DNA of 64,000 bases, taken from positions 5,146,001-5,210,000 of the forward strand of contig NC_010170.1 of NCBI RefSeq assembly GCF_000067205.1. Reading direction: 5' to 3'. This DNA comes from Bordetella petrii (GTDB lineage: Bacteria > Pseudomonadota > Gammaproteobacteria > Burkholderiales > Burkholderiaceae_B). Shown piece after piece: positions 24,638 to 34,126 of this stretch. The notes under the pieces were generated by a model. It saw only the letters and a list, made by a program, of their open reading frames with translations. It did no database searches and was not told where the DNA came from. Position 1 is the first letter of the stretch. The number at the start of each line of letters is the position of its first letter. Position numbers and translations under genes: made by a program.

Positions 24638-25540
24638 ATGACCGATCGCCCGCTCGCCGGCATTGCCTGCGTGTCAGTCGGCGTGCTGTTCCTGACCTTC
24701 AGCGACGCGTTGGCCAAATGGGTCAGCCAGCACTACAGCCCGATTCAGATTCTGTTCCTGCGCGCCGCCATCGCGCTGCCGTTCGTGCTGGCCCTGGCCG
24801 CCGCGCTGGGCGGCCGCGCGGCGCTGCGCACGCGCCACCCGGGGCTGCACCTTCTGCGCGGCGCCCTCAACGTCATCTCGGCCTGCTTCTTCTACCTGGG
24901 CCTGCAAGCCCTGCCGCTGGCCGAGGGCATCGCCATCGTGTTCGCCGCGCCGCTGTTCGTCACCGCACTGTCGGTGCTGGCGCTCAAAGAGCGCGTTGAC
25001 GGCGCCCGCTGGCTGGCCGTGGCCGCCGGGTTCGCGGGCGTGCTGGTCATCGTGCGCCCGGGCGCGGCCAGCTTCCAGGTAGAGGCGCTTTATCCGCTTG
25101 CCACGGCGGTGCTGTACGCCGCCATGATGCTCACCGCGCGCGCCATCGGGCGCGCCGAAAGCATGCTCACCACCACCGTCTACATCGTGGTCGGCCAGTT
25201 CGTCTGCAGCGCGGTGGCCGTGCCGGCGTTCTGGACCCCGCTGCAATGGCCACATCTGCCTCACTTCGCCGGTATCGCGCTGTTTAGCACCCTGGGCCTG
25301 ACCTTCATCACCCAAGGCTTTCGCATCGGCCCGGCCTCGGTGGTGGCGCCGTTCGACTACGGCGCGCTGCTATGGGCGTCGCTACTGGGCTGGCTGGTGT
25401 GGCACGACGCCCCCGACCTGTACGACTGCGTTGGCGCGGCGCTTATCGTGGGCGGCGGCGTGTACATCGCCTGGCGCGAATCGCGCACGGCCCGCGCGCG
25501 CCGGCATGACGATACCCCCCGGCATGGCGATACCCCATGA
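24638..25540 (+). CDS. EamA (DMT superfamily) membrane transporter
   Basis: About 300 residues with ten hydrophobic segments in two EamA repeats. VGVLFLTFSDALAKWVSQHYSPIQILFLRAAIALPFV and LRGALNVISACFFYLGLQALPLAEGIAIVFAAPLFV lie in the first; ITQGFRIGPASVVAPFDYGALLWASLLGWLVW is in the second. Substrates of such drug/metabolite exporters are rarely predictable. The start at 24638 is 50 nt after the anti-sigma stop with no strong ribosome-binding site. The C-terminus repeats RHDDTPRHGDTP, a small local duplication. Confidence 0.85.
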   Translation: MTDRPLAGIACVSVGVLFLTFSDALAKWVSQHYSPIQILFLRAAIALPFVLALAAALGGRAALRTRHPGLHLLRGALNVISACFFYLGLQALPLAEGIAIVFAAPLFVTALSVLALKERVDGARWLAVAAGFAGVLVIVRPGAASFQVEALYPLATAVLYAAMMLTARAIGRAESMLTTTVYIVVGQFVCSAVAVPAFWTPLQWPHLPHFAGIALFSTLGLTFITQGFRIGPASVVAPFDYGALLWASLLGWLVWHDAPDLYDCVGAALIVGGGVYIAWRESRTARARRHDDTPRHGDTP

Positions 25541-25645
25541 GCACGCCACAGCCGCGCCGGATTTGACCGTTTTAGATCAAATGATTTAAAACTATTCGCG
25601 CAGGGTGCCCGGGCACCGCCATTCACTTTTCTGAAGAGCGCGAAC

Positions 25646-26452
25646 ATGAACGTACAGGGTAAGAGAGTCCTGATTACCGGCGGATCCAGCGGCATCGGCC
25701 TCGCTACGGCCGCCGAGCTGGCGCGCAAGGGCGCCACGGTGTTCATCGCCGGACGCCGGGCCGCGGTCGTGCGGCAAGCGGTCGAGCAGCTGCGCGCGCA
25801 GGGCGCGCAGGCCGACGGAACCGATGCAGACGTGGCCACCGCCGAAGGCCGGCAGCGGGCCTTGCAGGCTGCCTGCAAGGCCATGGGCGGCCTGGATATT
25901 CTGGTCAACAGCGCGGGCGGCGTGCGCGCCGGGCGGCTGGAAGACATTCCCGAAGACGACATCGCCCAGATGGTGGCGGTGAATCTGCTGGCGCCCGTGC
26001 TGCTGGCGCGCGCGGCCCTGCCGCACCTGCGCGCCTCGGGCAACGGAATGATCGTCAACATATCTTCCGGCATCGCGCTGGTGGGCGTGCCCTTCTACAC
26101 CGCCTACGCCGCCGTCAAGGCCGGCATCTCGCATTTCGGCGAAGCGCTGCGGCGCGAACTGAAAGGCGAGGGCGTGCATGTCCTGACGGCGTATCCCGGC
26201 GCGACCGACACGCCGATGATGGCGTCCTCGCGGGCGGGCCCAGACCTCGGTTTTGTGCGCGAACCGGCCGCTGCGGTTGCCCAGGCCATTGTTGAAGGCA
26301 TCGAGACCGACGCCTTGCAGGTGATTCGGGGCGGCGACGTCCGGGCCGCCATGATCGCCCAGAACCGCTCCGATCCCGAATCGCTGGATGAGCGGTTTCA
26401 GACGCTCAAACCAAAGCTTGCCGAAGCAGTGAAAGATCACTCGGCCCTGTAA
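25646..26452 (+). CDS. Short-chain dehydrogenase/reductase
   Basis: 268 residues. Cofactor motif TGGSSGIG (11-18), NSAGG near residues 88-92, and catalytic Ser141, Tyr154 and Lys158 (YAAVK) at classical SDR spacing. GRR at 36-38 after the second strand favours NADP(H). The substrate is unknown. An AT-rich stretch at 25560-25600 upstream probably holds its promoter. The next same-strand gene, a HAD hydrolase, starts 57 nt downstream. Confidence 0.88.
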   Translation: MNVQGKRVLITGGSSGIGLATAAELARKGATVFIAGRRAAVVRQAVEQLRAQGAQADGTDADVATAEGRQRALQAACKAMGGLDILVNSAGGVRAGRLEDIPEDDIAQMVAVNLLAPVLLARAALPHLRASGNGMIVNISSGIALVGVPFYTAYAAVKAGISHFGEALRRELKGEGVHVLTAYPGATDTPMMASSRAGPDLGFVREPAAAVAQAIVEGIETDALQVIRGGDVRAAMIAQNRSDPESLDERFQTLKPKLAEAVKDHSAL

Positions 26453-26509
26453 AGTGTCCCCCATCCGCCGCGCGCGGCGAACGACCGGCGTCCCGGGAAG
26501 GAACCAGCC

Positions 26510-27214
26510 ATGACCCAAGCACAGGCCATCGTCTTCGATCTTTACGGAACGCTCTACGACGTTCATTCGGTCGTGCAGCGTTGCAACGCCGCATATCCCG
26601 GCCAGGGCATGCAGATCAGCGAACTATGGCGGCAGAAGCAGCTCGAATACACCTGGCTGCGCAGCCTGATGGGCCAGTATGTGCCATTCGAGCAGGCCAC
26701 CGATGACGCGCTGGTCTACACCTGCCGCCGCCTGGGCCTCGATCTCGACCCGGCCACCCGCGCCGCGCTGTGCGAGGCCTACCTGAAGCTCGACCCGTAT
26801 CCCGAAGTGCCCGCCGCATTGCAGCAGTTGAACGAACTCGGGCTGCCGCTGGCCATCCTGTCGAACGGATCGGTCTTCTCGATCGACAGCGTCGTCAGGC
26901 ATTCCGGCCTGCAACACCACTTTGCCCATTTGCTCAGCGTCGAGCGCGCCGGGGTCTTCAAACCCGATTTCAGGGTGTACACGCTGGCCTGCCAGGCGCT
27001 CGGGCTGGCGCCGGGCCAGATCCTGTTCGTGTCGTCCAATGCCTGGGATGCCGCGGGCGCGCGCCATTTCGGCTTCGAGGTCTGCTGGGTGAACCGCCGT
27101 GGCAACACCTTTGACGAACTGGGCGTCACACCGCACACCGTAGCCGGCGGGCTGGACGAAGTGCCGGCATTGTTCCGCACCGCCGGCGTTAATAGCGCCC
27201 ATCGCGCCGGGTAG
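26510..27214 (+). CDS. HAD hydrolase, haloacid dehalogenase type II
   Basis: 234 residues. The nucleophile is Asp10 in VFDLYGTLYDVHS. ILSNGS provides motif II, FKPDFRVY the motif III lysine, and SSNAWDAAGA the type-II dehalogenase-specific Ser/Asn/Asp cluster. This wording is that of L-2-haloacid dehalogenases rather than phosphatases, so hydrolytic removal of halide from 2-haloacids is the best guess. SD is GAAGGAA. It is convergent with ssb; a strong hairpin lies between. Confidence 0.87.
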   Translation: MTQAQAIVFDLYGTLYDVHSVVQRCNAAYPGQGMQISELWRQKQLEYTWLRSLMGQYVPFEQATDDALVYTCRRLGLDLDPATRAALCEAYLKLDPYPEVPAALQQLNELGLPLAILSNGSVFSIDSVVRHSGLQHHFAHLLSVERAGVFKPDFRVYTLACQALGLAPGQILFVSSNAWDAAGARHFGFEVCWVNRRGNTFDELGVTPHTVAGGLDEVPALFRTAGVNSAHRAG

Positions 27215-27251
27215 CCCGCGCCTGCGTCATTCGCCGGCCGCAAGGCATGAA

Positions 27252-27276
27252 AAAGCCCCCGTTAACCGGGGGCTTT
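27252..27276 (-). terminator. Intrinsic terminator of ssb, bidirectional
   Basis: Perfect 9-bp stem AAAGCCCCC / GGGGGCTTT with a 7-nt loop. On the minus strand it continues into five T residues, making a good intrinsic terminator for ssb. On the plus strand it can also serve the HAD gene. Confidence 0.85.
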
Positions 27277-27306
27277 CGATCGACCGCTTGCGCCGTGCGA
27301 AGGCGG

Positions 27307-27816
27307 TTAAAACGGAATATCGTCGTCCATGTCCGCCAGGTTGGCGGCGCCGCCCGCGGCCGGCGCGGCGGCGGCCGGAGCCGGACGTTGCGCGGGCGGA
27401 CGCTGGGCCGCAGCGCGCTGCTGGCGCGGCGCTTCATCGTAGCCGCCGCCGCCACCGTAGCCGCCTTCGCCGCCGCTATCGCGGCCGCCCAGCATCTGCA
27501 TCTGGTCGGCAACGATTTCGGTGCTGTAGCGGTCGGCGCCGGTGTCTTTGTCTTGCCACTTGCGGGTCTTCAGGCGGCCCTCGATGTACACCGAGCGGCC
27601 CTTCTTCAGGTATTCGCCGGCGATCTCGGCCAGGCGGTTGTACATGACCACGCGGTGCCATTCGGTTTCTTCGCGGCGCTCGCCGGTGGCCTTGTCTTTC
27701 CATTGCGAGGTGGTGGCAATGGAAACATTGCAGATCGCCGCGCCATCGGGGCTGTAGCGGACTTCGGGATCGCGTCCCAGGTTGCCGACGAGAATGACTT
27801 TATTGACCGATGCCAT
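27307..27816 (-). CDS. ssb: Single-stranded DNA-binding protein
   Basis: 169 residues. The N-terminal OB fold (ASVNKVILVGNLGRDPEVRYSPDG, TEWHRVVMYNRLAEIAGEYLKKGRSVYIEG) is followed by a Gly/Gln/Pro-rich linker and the acidic tip DDDIPF that recruits repair and replication partners. The start at 27816 has GAGGAAA upstream. Its neighbours are an MFS gene and uvrA, a common betaproteobacterial order. No convincing LexA box was found in the 265-bp upstream gap. Confidence 0.97.
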   Translation of the reverse strand: MASVNKVILVGNLGRDPEVRYSPDGAAICNVSIATTSQWKDKATGERREETEWHRVVMYNRLAEIAGEYLKKGRSVYIEGRLKTRKWQDKDTGADRYSTEIVADQMQMLGGRDSGGEGGYGGGGGYDEAPRQQRAAAQRPPAQRPAPAAAAPAAGGAANLADMDDDIPF

Positions 27817-28080
27817 GGGGATTTTTCCTCTGGTGCCCTGGTGCAATCGAATTGCCCAAGAGACAAAATTTGTTCCAAACTGCCAGACCTGAACAGGGGG
27901 TGATTTGCCAAGTTTCTGGCTCTTGCAGCGGGCGGCGCGCGTATAGCCGGGGAAGCTATCCACCGCCCTTCATTACCGTAAGCTTACCGCACCTTGCCCG
28001 GATTTTACCGGCGCAAGAGACACGCCTGTCACTGCGGTTCGAGCCGCTATCGGCCCCGCCACTGGCCCCTGGGTATGCCT

Positions 28081-29262
28081 TTATGACAGCGGCTTGAGCG
28101 CCCAGGTCACCGCCAGCCACACGGCCGCCAGAGCCGCCGCGCCAAGGAACACCGCATTGGCGCCGGCGTGGGCGGCCAGCCAGCCGCCCAGCGCGCCGCC
28201 GCAGAACAGGCCGGCGGCCTGGGCGGTGTTGTAGAAGCCCAGGGCCAGGCCCTTGTACTGGGCCGGCGCCACCCGCGAAACCAGCGAGGGTTGCAGGGCT
28301 TCGAGAATGTTGAACACCACGAAAAAGGCCGTCATGACGATGGCCAGGGTGTAAAAACCGTGGCTGGCGGCCGGCAGCAGCGCGCACACCACGATCAGGC
28401 CGGCCACCGAGGCGCGCAGCGCCCCACGGTGGGCGCGGTGCCGTTCGGCCACGAAAATCACAGGCACCATCAGCACGAACGACACCACGATAATCGGCAG
28501 GTAGGCCTTCCAGAGATCTTGCGCGGCCAGGCCGCCAGCTTGGGCCAGCAAGGCCGGCACCACCACGAACAGCGCCACCTGGGTGCAATGCAAGGCGAAC
28601 ACACCGAAATTCAGGCGCAGCAGGTCGGCATGGGCCAGCACCTGGCGCGGCCGCACGTTCATGCTGCGCGCGTCGCCGCGAGGCACCACCGGCACCACCC
28701 AGCGGGCCACCGCCAGGCTGGCCACACCCAGGCAGGCAATGGTCCAGAACAGGCCCGACAACCCCCACCAGCCCACCAGCAGGGGCGACAGCACCAGCGA
28801 GGCCGCGAACGACAGACCTATGGAGCCGCCCACCATGGCCATGGCCCGGGTACGCACCTCGTCACGAGTGGCGTCGGCCAGCCAGGCGGTCACGGCAGCG
28901 GAAATCGCGCCGGCGCCCTGGATGGCGCGGCCGATGGTGATCCAGAACACGTCCTGGGCCTGGGCGCACACGACGCTGCCAACAATGAACAACAGCAGGC
29001 CGGCCACCACCACCGGCCGGCGCCCCCAACGGTCGGACGCCAGGCCGAAGGGAATCTGCATGAAGGCCTGGGTGAGCCCGTACATGCCCAGCGCCAGGCC
29101 AACCCTTGCCGGATCGTCGCCCCCGGGCAGGCCGCGCGCGGCGACCGCGAAAACAGGCAACAGCAGGAACAGGCCCAGCATCCGGCAGGCGAACAGGCCC
29201 GCCAGCGCGACGCTGGCGCGGCGCTCGGAAGGGGTCAATTTCAGTTTGGTATCAGCCGGCAT
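28081..29262 (-). CDS. MFS transporter
   Basis: 393 residues with about 12 membrane segments. The motif-A loop is GLASDRWGRRPVVVAGLLLF. The N-terminus FACRMLGLFLLLPVFAVAARGLPG and the charged central loop resemble YajR-like drug/H+ antiporters, but YajR's extra C-terminal domain is absent. It is divergent from uvrA with only 88 bp between. The 265-bp gap to ssb shows no recognisable gene. The substrate is unknown. Confidence 0.85.
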   Translation of the reverse strand: MPADTKLKLTPSERRASVALAGLFACRMLGLFLLLPVFAVAARGLPGGDDPARVGLALGMYGLTQAFMQIPFGLASDRWGRRPVVVAGLLLFIVGSVVCAQAQDVFWITIGRAIQGAGAISAAVTAWLADATRDEVRTRAMAMVGGSIGLSFAASLVLSPLLVGWWGLSGLFWTIACLGVASLAVARWVVPVVPRGDARSMNVRPRQVLAHADLLRLNFGVFALHCTQVALFVVVPALLAQAGGLAAQDLWKAYLPIIVVSFVLMVPVIFVAERHRAHRGALRASVAGLIVVCALLPAASHGFYTLAIVMTAFFVVFNILEALQPSLVSRVAPAQYKGLALGFYNTAQAAGLFCGGALGGWLAAHAGANAVFLGAAALAAVWLAVTWALKPLS

Positions 29263-29350
29263 GCGGAAACGGGCGGGTCAGGGCCTTATACGAGAAAAGA
29301 CTCGGCGCGCTATAGTACCAAGTTGGCCTTTGAAACCGCTGAAACGCCTG

Positions 29351-32209
29351 ATGGACGCGATACGCATTCGGGGTGCGCGCACCCACAACCTCAAGAACGT
29401 CTCGCTCGACCTGCCCCGCCACAAGCTGGTGGTGGTAACGGGCCTGTCCGGCTCGGGCAAGTCCTCGCTGGCGTTCGACACCCTGTACGCCGAAGGGCAG
29501 CGCCGCTATGTAGAAAGCCTGTCGGCCTACGCGCGGCAGTTCCTGCAGCTGATGGACAAGCCCGATGTCGACCTCATCGAAGGCCTGTCGCCGGCGATTT
29601 CCATCGAGCAGAAGGCCGCCGGACACAACCCGCGCTCCACCGTGGGCACCATCACGGAAATCCACGATTACCTGCGGTTGCTGTACGCCCGGGTGGGCAC
29701 GCCGTACTGCCCCGACCATGGCCTGCCCCTGCAGGCGCAAAGCGTCAGCCAGATGGTCGACGCCGTGCTGGCCTGGCCGGCCGACACGCGGCTGGCGGTG
29801 CTGGCCCCTATCGCCCGCGCGCGCAAGGGCAGCTTCGAAGACGAATGCGCCAGCCTGCAGGCCCAGGGCTACGTGCGCCTGCGGGTCGACGGCCAGATGC
29901 AGGAAATCAGCGACATGGCGCCGCTGAAGAAAAACGAAAAGCACGACATCGACGTCGTGGTCGACCGCCTGCGCATCAAGCCCGAAAGCAAACAGCGCCT
30001 GGCCGAAAGCTTCGAGACCGCCATGCAACTGGCCGACGGCCGCACGGTGGCCCTGGACATGGACAGCGGACGCGAGCAGGTATTTTCCAGCCGGTACGCC
30101 TGCCCGGTATGCAGCCACAGCCTGCCCGAGCTCGAACCGCGGCTGTTCAGCTTCAACAACCCCATGGGCGCCTGTCCCACTTGCGATGGCATCGGTCAGG
30201 TCGGCTTCTTCGACCCCAAGCGGGTGGTGGCGTTTCCCGAACTCAGCCTGGCGGCCGGCGCCATCCGGGGCTGGGACCGCCGCAACGCCTTTACCCACTC
30301 GCTGCTGACCAGTCTGGCCGCGCATTACGAGTTCGACATCGACACGCCCTTCGAAGACCTGCCGGAAGACTTGCGCCGCAAGGTGCTGTACGGCTCGGGC
30401 GATGAAGAAATCGCGTTCGTCTACCTGAACGAGAAGGGCCGCAGCACCGTCAAGCGGCACACCTTCGAGGGTGTCATTCCCAACCTGGAACGCCGCTGGC
30501 GCGAAACCGACTCGGCCACCGTGCGCGAAGAGCTGGGCAAATACCGCAACATCAAGACCTGCCCCGACTGCGGGGGCTCGCGCCTGCGCGCCGAGGCCCG
30601 GCATGTGCTCATCGGCGACAACCCGCGCGAAGGCGAACGGCGCGGCCAGGCCATCTACGAAGTCGAGGCAATGCCGCTGTCGGATTGCCTTGCGTGGTTC
30701 CAGGCGCTGACCCTCACTGGCGCCAAGCAGGAAATCGCCCAGCGCATCGTGCGCGAAATCGAGGCGCGCCTGAGCTTTTTGAACAACGTGGGGCTGAACT
30801 ACCTGTCGCTGGACCGCAGCGCCGACACCATTTCCGGCGGCGAAGCGCAGCGCATCCGGTTGGCCAGCCAGATCGGCTCGGGCCTGACCGGCGTGATGTA
30901 CGTGCTGGACGAACCCTCCATCGGCTTGCACCAGCGCGACAACGACCGCCTGATCGGCACGCTGCAGCACCTGCGCGACCTCGGCAACAGCGTCATCGTG
31001 GTCGAGCACGACGAAGACATGATCCGGCTGGCCGACTGGGTGGTCGACATGGGCCCGGGCGCGGGCGAGCACGGTGGCCAGGTGGTGGCGCAAGGCACGC
31101 CCGCGGCCGTGCAGGACGACCCCGCCTCGCTGACCGGCCAGTACCTCAGCGGGCGGCGCGCCATTCCTGTTCCTGAACGGCGCGCGGTAACCGACGAGCA
31201 GTCCTGGCTGGTGCTGGAAGGAGCAAGCGGCAATAACCTGAAGACCGTCGACTTGCGCATCCCGGCCGGGCGGCTGGTGTGCGTCACGGGCGTATCGGGG
31301 TCGGGCAAGTCGACGCTGGTCAACGACACGCTGGCCGTGGCCGTATCGCGCCAGCTGCACCATGCCCAGAGCGAGCCCGCGCCGTACGCGTCGATCAGCG
31401 GCCTGGAGCACTTCGATAAGATCATCAGCGTCGACCAAAGCCCCATCGGCCGCACGCCGCGCAGCAACCCGGCCACCTATACCGGCCTGTTCACGCCCAT
31501 CCGCGAGCTGTTCGCCGGCGTGCCCGAAGCCCGCGCGCGCGGCTACGACCCGGGTCGCTTCAGCTTCAACGTCAAGGGCGGGCGCTGCGAGGCCTGCCAG
31601 GGCGACGGCGTGGTCAAGGTCGAAATGCACTTCCTGCCCGACATGTACGTGCCGTGCGACGTCTGCCACGGCCGGCGCTATAACCGCGAAACGCTCGAAA
31701 TCCGCTACCGGGGCCGCAACATCAGCGAAGTGCTCGACCTCACCGTCGAGCAGGCGCTGGAGTACTTCGAATCGGTTCCGGCCATCGCGCGCAAGCTGCA
31801 CACCCTCATCGACGTGGGCCTGTCGTACATCCGCCTGGGCCAGAGCGCCACCACGCTGTCGGGCGGCGAGGCCCAGCGGGTCAAGCTGTCGCAAGAACTG
31901 TCGCGCCGCAGCACCGGCCGCACGCTCTACATTCTGGACGAGCCCACCACGGGCCTGCATTTCCGCGACATCGAAATGCTGCTGCAGGTACTGAACCAAC
32001 TGGTCGACAGCGGCAACACCGTGCTGATCATCGAGCACAACCTCGACGTCATCAAAACAGCCGACTGGGTCGTCGACATGGGGCCGGAAGGCGGCGACGG
32101 GGGCGGGCGTGTGGTCGCCACCGGCACGCCGGAAGATGTCGCGGCCAACCCCGAGAGCCATACCGGGCACTATCTGGGCCGGGTGTTGCAACGCAACCAA
32201 TCGCAGTAG
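29351..32209 (+). CDS. uvrA: UvrABC excinuclease subunit A
   Basis: 952 residues, normal for UvrA, the damage-recognition ATPase of nucleotide excision repair. Two ABC modules: Walker A GLSGSGKSS and GVSGSGKST; signatures SGGEAQRIRLA and LSGGEAQRVKL; Walker B VLDEPSIGLH and ILDEPTTGLH. Zinc modules: CPVC...CPTC and CEAC...CDVC. The N-terminal zinc-like pair reads CPDHG instead of CPxCG. The start at 29351 matches the universal MDxIRIRGARTHNLKN beginning. A dispersed hairpin repeat follows the stop. Confidence 0.98.
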   Translation: MDAIRIRGARTHNLKNVSLDLPRHKLVVVTGLSGSGKSSLAFDTLYAEGQRRYVESLSAYARQFLQLMDKPDVDLIEGLSPAISIEQKAAGHNPRSTVGTITEIHDYLRLLYARVGTPYCPDHGLPLQAQSVSQMVDAVLAWPADTRLAVLAPIARARKGSFEDECASLQAQGYVRLRVDGQMQEISDMAPLKKNEKHDIDVVVDRLRIKPESKQRLAESFETAMQLADGRTVALDMDSGREQVFSSRYACPVCSHSLPELEPRLFSFNNPMGACPTCDGIGQVGFFDPKRVVAFPELSLAAGAIRGWDRRNAFTHSLLTSLAAHYEFDIDTPFEDLPEDLRRKVLYGSGDEEIAFVYLNEKGRSTVKRHTFEGVIPNLERRWRETDSATVREELGKYRNIKTCPDCGGSRLRAEARHVLIGDNPREGERRGQAIYEVEAMPLSDCLAWFQALTLTGAKQEIAQRIVREIEARLSFLNNVGLNYLSLDRSADTISGGEAQRIRLASQIGSGLTGVMYVLDEPSIGLHQRDNDRLIGTLQHLRDLGNSVIVVEHDEDMIRLADWVVDMGPGAGEHGGQVVAQGTPAAVQDDPASLTGQYLSGRRAIPVPERRAVTDEQSWLVLEGASGNNLKTVDLRIPAGRLVCVTGVSGSGKSTLVNDTLAVAVSRQLHHAQSEPAPYASISGLEHFDKIISVDQSPIGRTPRSNPATYTGLFTPIRELFAGVPEARARGYDPGRFSFNVKGGRCEACQGDGVVKVEMHFLPDMYVPCDVCHGRRYNRETLEIRYRGRNISEVLDLTVEQALEYFESVPAIARKLHTLIDVGLSYIRLGQSATTLSGGEAQRVKLSQELSRRSTGRTLYILDEPTTGLHFRDIEMLLQVLNQLVDSGNTVLIIEHNLDVIKTADWVVDMGPEGGDGGGRVVATGTPEDVAANPESHTGHYLGRVLQRNQSQ

Positions 32210-32223
32210 ACTGAGCCATCCCA

Positions 32224-32256
32224 GGTATCGGGCACTCCGCAAGAACGCCTGATACC
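32224..32256. repeat. Divergent copy of the dispersed hairpin repeat after uvrA
   Basis: GGTATCGGGC (32224-32233) / GCCTGATACC (32247-32256): a 10-bp inverted pair with one mismatch and a 13-nt loop. It is a diverged member (GGTATC for GGTGTC) of the family at 3397, 40302-40782 and 61001. Confidence 0.6.
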
Positions 32257-32301
32257 GTGCGATCCAGAACGAAAACCCCCACTCGTTTCGCCTCCGTCGC
32301 C

Positions 32302-32961
32302 ATGTACACGCTCATCATCGGCAACAAGAACTACTCGTCCTGGTCCCTGCGCCCATGGCTGGCGCTGCGCGCCGCCGGCATTGCCTTCCAGGAACAGAAG
32401 CTGGGCCTGTTTACGCCCGAGTTCGCCCAGCGCCTGGGCGGCATCACGCCCGCGGGGCTGGTGCCCGTGCTGCTCGATGGCGACTTCGCCATCTGGGATT
32501 CGCTGGCCATCTGCGAATACGCGGCCGAACAGCATCCGCAAGCGGGCCTGTGGCCGGCCGACCCGCGCGCGCGGGCCCGCGCGCGCTCGCTGGCCGCTCA
32601 AATGCACAGCGGCTTCGGCCAACTGCGCCAGGTCATGCCCATGAATGTCGAGGCCCATCTGCCCGGCATTGATATTTCGGCAGCCCAGGGCGACGTGTCT
32701 CGCGTGCAAGCCATCTGGCATGACACGCGCGCCGAGTTCGGTCAGGGCGGCCCATTCCTGTTCGGCCGCTTCAGCATCGCGGACGCGTTCTACGCGCCGG
32801 TTGTGTCGCGTTTCACCACCTACGGCGTGTCGGCCGCGGGCGCGGTGCGCGATTACATGGATGCCGTGCTGGCGCTGCCCGCCATGCGGGAATGGACGCG
32901 TGAAGCGCGCACCGAAGGCGTATTCGTGCCCGAAGACGAGCCGTACCGCACGCAACGCTGA
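32302..32961 (+). CDS. Glutathione S-transferase family protein
   Basis: 219 residues. The N-terminal thioredoxin-like domain starts YTLIIGNKNYSSWSLRPWLAL, with catalytic-region serines, and contains GLVPVLLDGDFAIWDSLAICEYAAE, the cis-Pro and glutathione-binding Asp-Ser. The C-terminal helical domain has FSIADAFYAPVVSRF. Biological substrates are unknown. It is convergent with dgt, whose stop is 18 nt away. Confidence 0.9.
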   Translation: MYTLIIGNKNYSSWSLRPWLALRAAGIAFQEQKLGLFTPEFAQRLGGITPAGLVPVLLDGDFAIWDSLAICEYAAEQHPQAGLWPADPRARARARSLAAQMHSGFGQLRQVMPMNVEAHLPGIDISAAQGDVSRVQAIWHDTRAEFGQGGPFLFGRFSIADAFYAPVVSRFTTYGVSAAGAVRDYMDAVLALPAMREWTREARTEGVFVPEDEPYRTQR

Positions 32962-32979
32962 CCGCCAGCCTCAGTACAA

Positions 32980-34104
32980 CTAGCCCATCTCGAACAACCG
33001 CCGGTGTTCGCGGATCGCATAGCGATCCGTCATGCCGGCGATGTAATCGGCGATGGCGCGGGCCTGGTCCGGCGCGTCGCGGCGGTGATCCGGCGGCAGC
33101 AGGCGCGGATCGGAAAGGAAGGCCTGGAACAGCTCGCGCACGATGCGGCGCGCCTTGTTGGTCATGCGCACCACGCGATAGTGGCGATACAGGTTGTCGA
33201 ACAGGAATCGCTTCAGCTCGTCGGCTTCGCGTCGCACGTCATCGGAAAAGCCAGCCAGCGGCGGCGCGAGGCGCACCGCATCGGCATCGGCCGGCGCCGC
33301 ATCGGCGATGCGCGCCAACGATGTGGCGGTCAGGTCGACAATCAGCGTGTTGATCATGCGCCGCACGGTTTCGGCAATGGCGCGGCGTTCGGCCAGCCGC
33401 GGATAACGCTCGGCCACCTCGGCGTAATGGCGAGCGAAGATCGTTACGTCCTGCATCTGCTCGAGCGTGATCAGGCCCGAGCGCAGGCCATCGTCGATGT
33501 CGTGGTTGTTGTAGGCAATTTCGTCGGCCAGGTTGGCCAACTGCGCTTCCAGCGATGGCTGGGTGCGGTTCAGGAAGCGCTCGCCCACGTCGCCCAGCTG
33601 TCGCGCATGCGCGGCCGAGCAGTGCTTCAAGATGCCTTCGCGCGTCTCGAAGCACAGGTTCAGGCCGCTGAACTCGGCGTAGCGTTCTTCCAGCTCATCG
33701 ACCACGCGCAGGCTTTGCAGGTTGTGTTCGAAGCCGCCTGCCTGCGGCGCCAGTTCGCGCATGCAGGCGTTCAATTCATCCTGTCCGGCGTGCCCGAAAG
33801 GCGTGTGGCCCAGGTCGTGGGCCAGGGCAATGGCTTCGGTCAGGTCTTCCGACAGGCGCAGGCTGCGCGCCAGCGTGCGGGCGATCTGCGCCACTTCCAG
33901 GCTGTGCGTCAGGCGCGTGCGGAACAAGTCGCCTTCGTGGTTGACGAACACCTGCGTCTTGTATTCCAGCCGGCGAAAGGCCGTGGAATGAATGATGCGA
34001 TCGCGATCGCGCTGGAACTCGGTGCGGTTCTGCGGAGGCGGCTCGGCGTGCCGGCGCCCGCGGGTGGCTGAGGGATCGGATGCGTAGCAGGCCAGTTCGT
34101 TCAT
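32980..34104 (-). CDS. dgt: Deoxyguanosinetriphosphate triphosphohydrolase-like HD protein
   Basis: About 374 residues. The HD-domain metal motifs are RTRLTHSLEVAQIARTLA, ALAHDLGHTPFGHAG and NLADEIAYNNHDIDDGL, and YKTQVFVNHEGDLFRTR is typical of the dGTPase family. Members hydrolyse dNTPs to nucleosides and triphosphate and help control dNTP pools. The length matches the short (type 2) Dgt group. The start ATG at 34104 or 34113 is possible; both lie just after the aroB stop (34127), so it is in the aroK-aroB operon. Confidence 0.9.
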   Translation of the reverse strand: MNELACYASDPSATRGRRHAEPPPQNRTEFQRDRDRIIHSTAFRRLEYKTQVFVNHEGDLFRTRLTHSLEVAQIARTLARSLRLSEDLTEAIALAHDLGHTPFGHAGQDELNACMRELAPQAGGFEHNLQSLRVVDELEERYAEFSGLNLCFETREGILKHCSAAHARQLGDVGERFLNRTQPSLEAQLANLADEIAYNNHDIDDGLRSGLITLEQMQDVTIFARHYAEVAERYPRLAERRAIAETVRRMINTLIVDLTATSLARIADAAPADADAVRLAPPLAGFSDDVRREADELKRFLFDNLYRHYRVVRMTNKARRIVRELFQAFLSDPRLLPPDHRRDAPDQARAIADYIAGMTDRYAIREHRRLFEMG

Positions 34105-34126
34105 TGGCGGCATCGTCCCGGCGCGG

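Noticed and set aside
27850..27905. LexA box upstream of ssb
   Set aside because: CTG and CAG half-sites are present (CTGTTC...GGCAG on the minus strand) but are 11 bp apart instead of 10, with poor flanks.
29263..29350. SOS operator in the MFS-uvrA divergent region
   Set aside because: No CTG-N10-CAG pattern was found on either strand.
28168..30405. A 745-codon plus-strand frame spanning the MFS gene and the start of uvrA
   Set aside because: Gln/His/Arg-rich shadow of the MFS gene running into an alternative frame of uvrA; no recognisable domain.
29252..32242. A 996-codon open frame antisense to uvrA
   Set aside because: It mirrors the uvrA codons in high-GC DNA; its translation is His/Val/Ala-rich without any domain, and uvrA is unmistakable.
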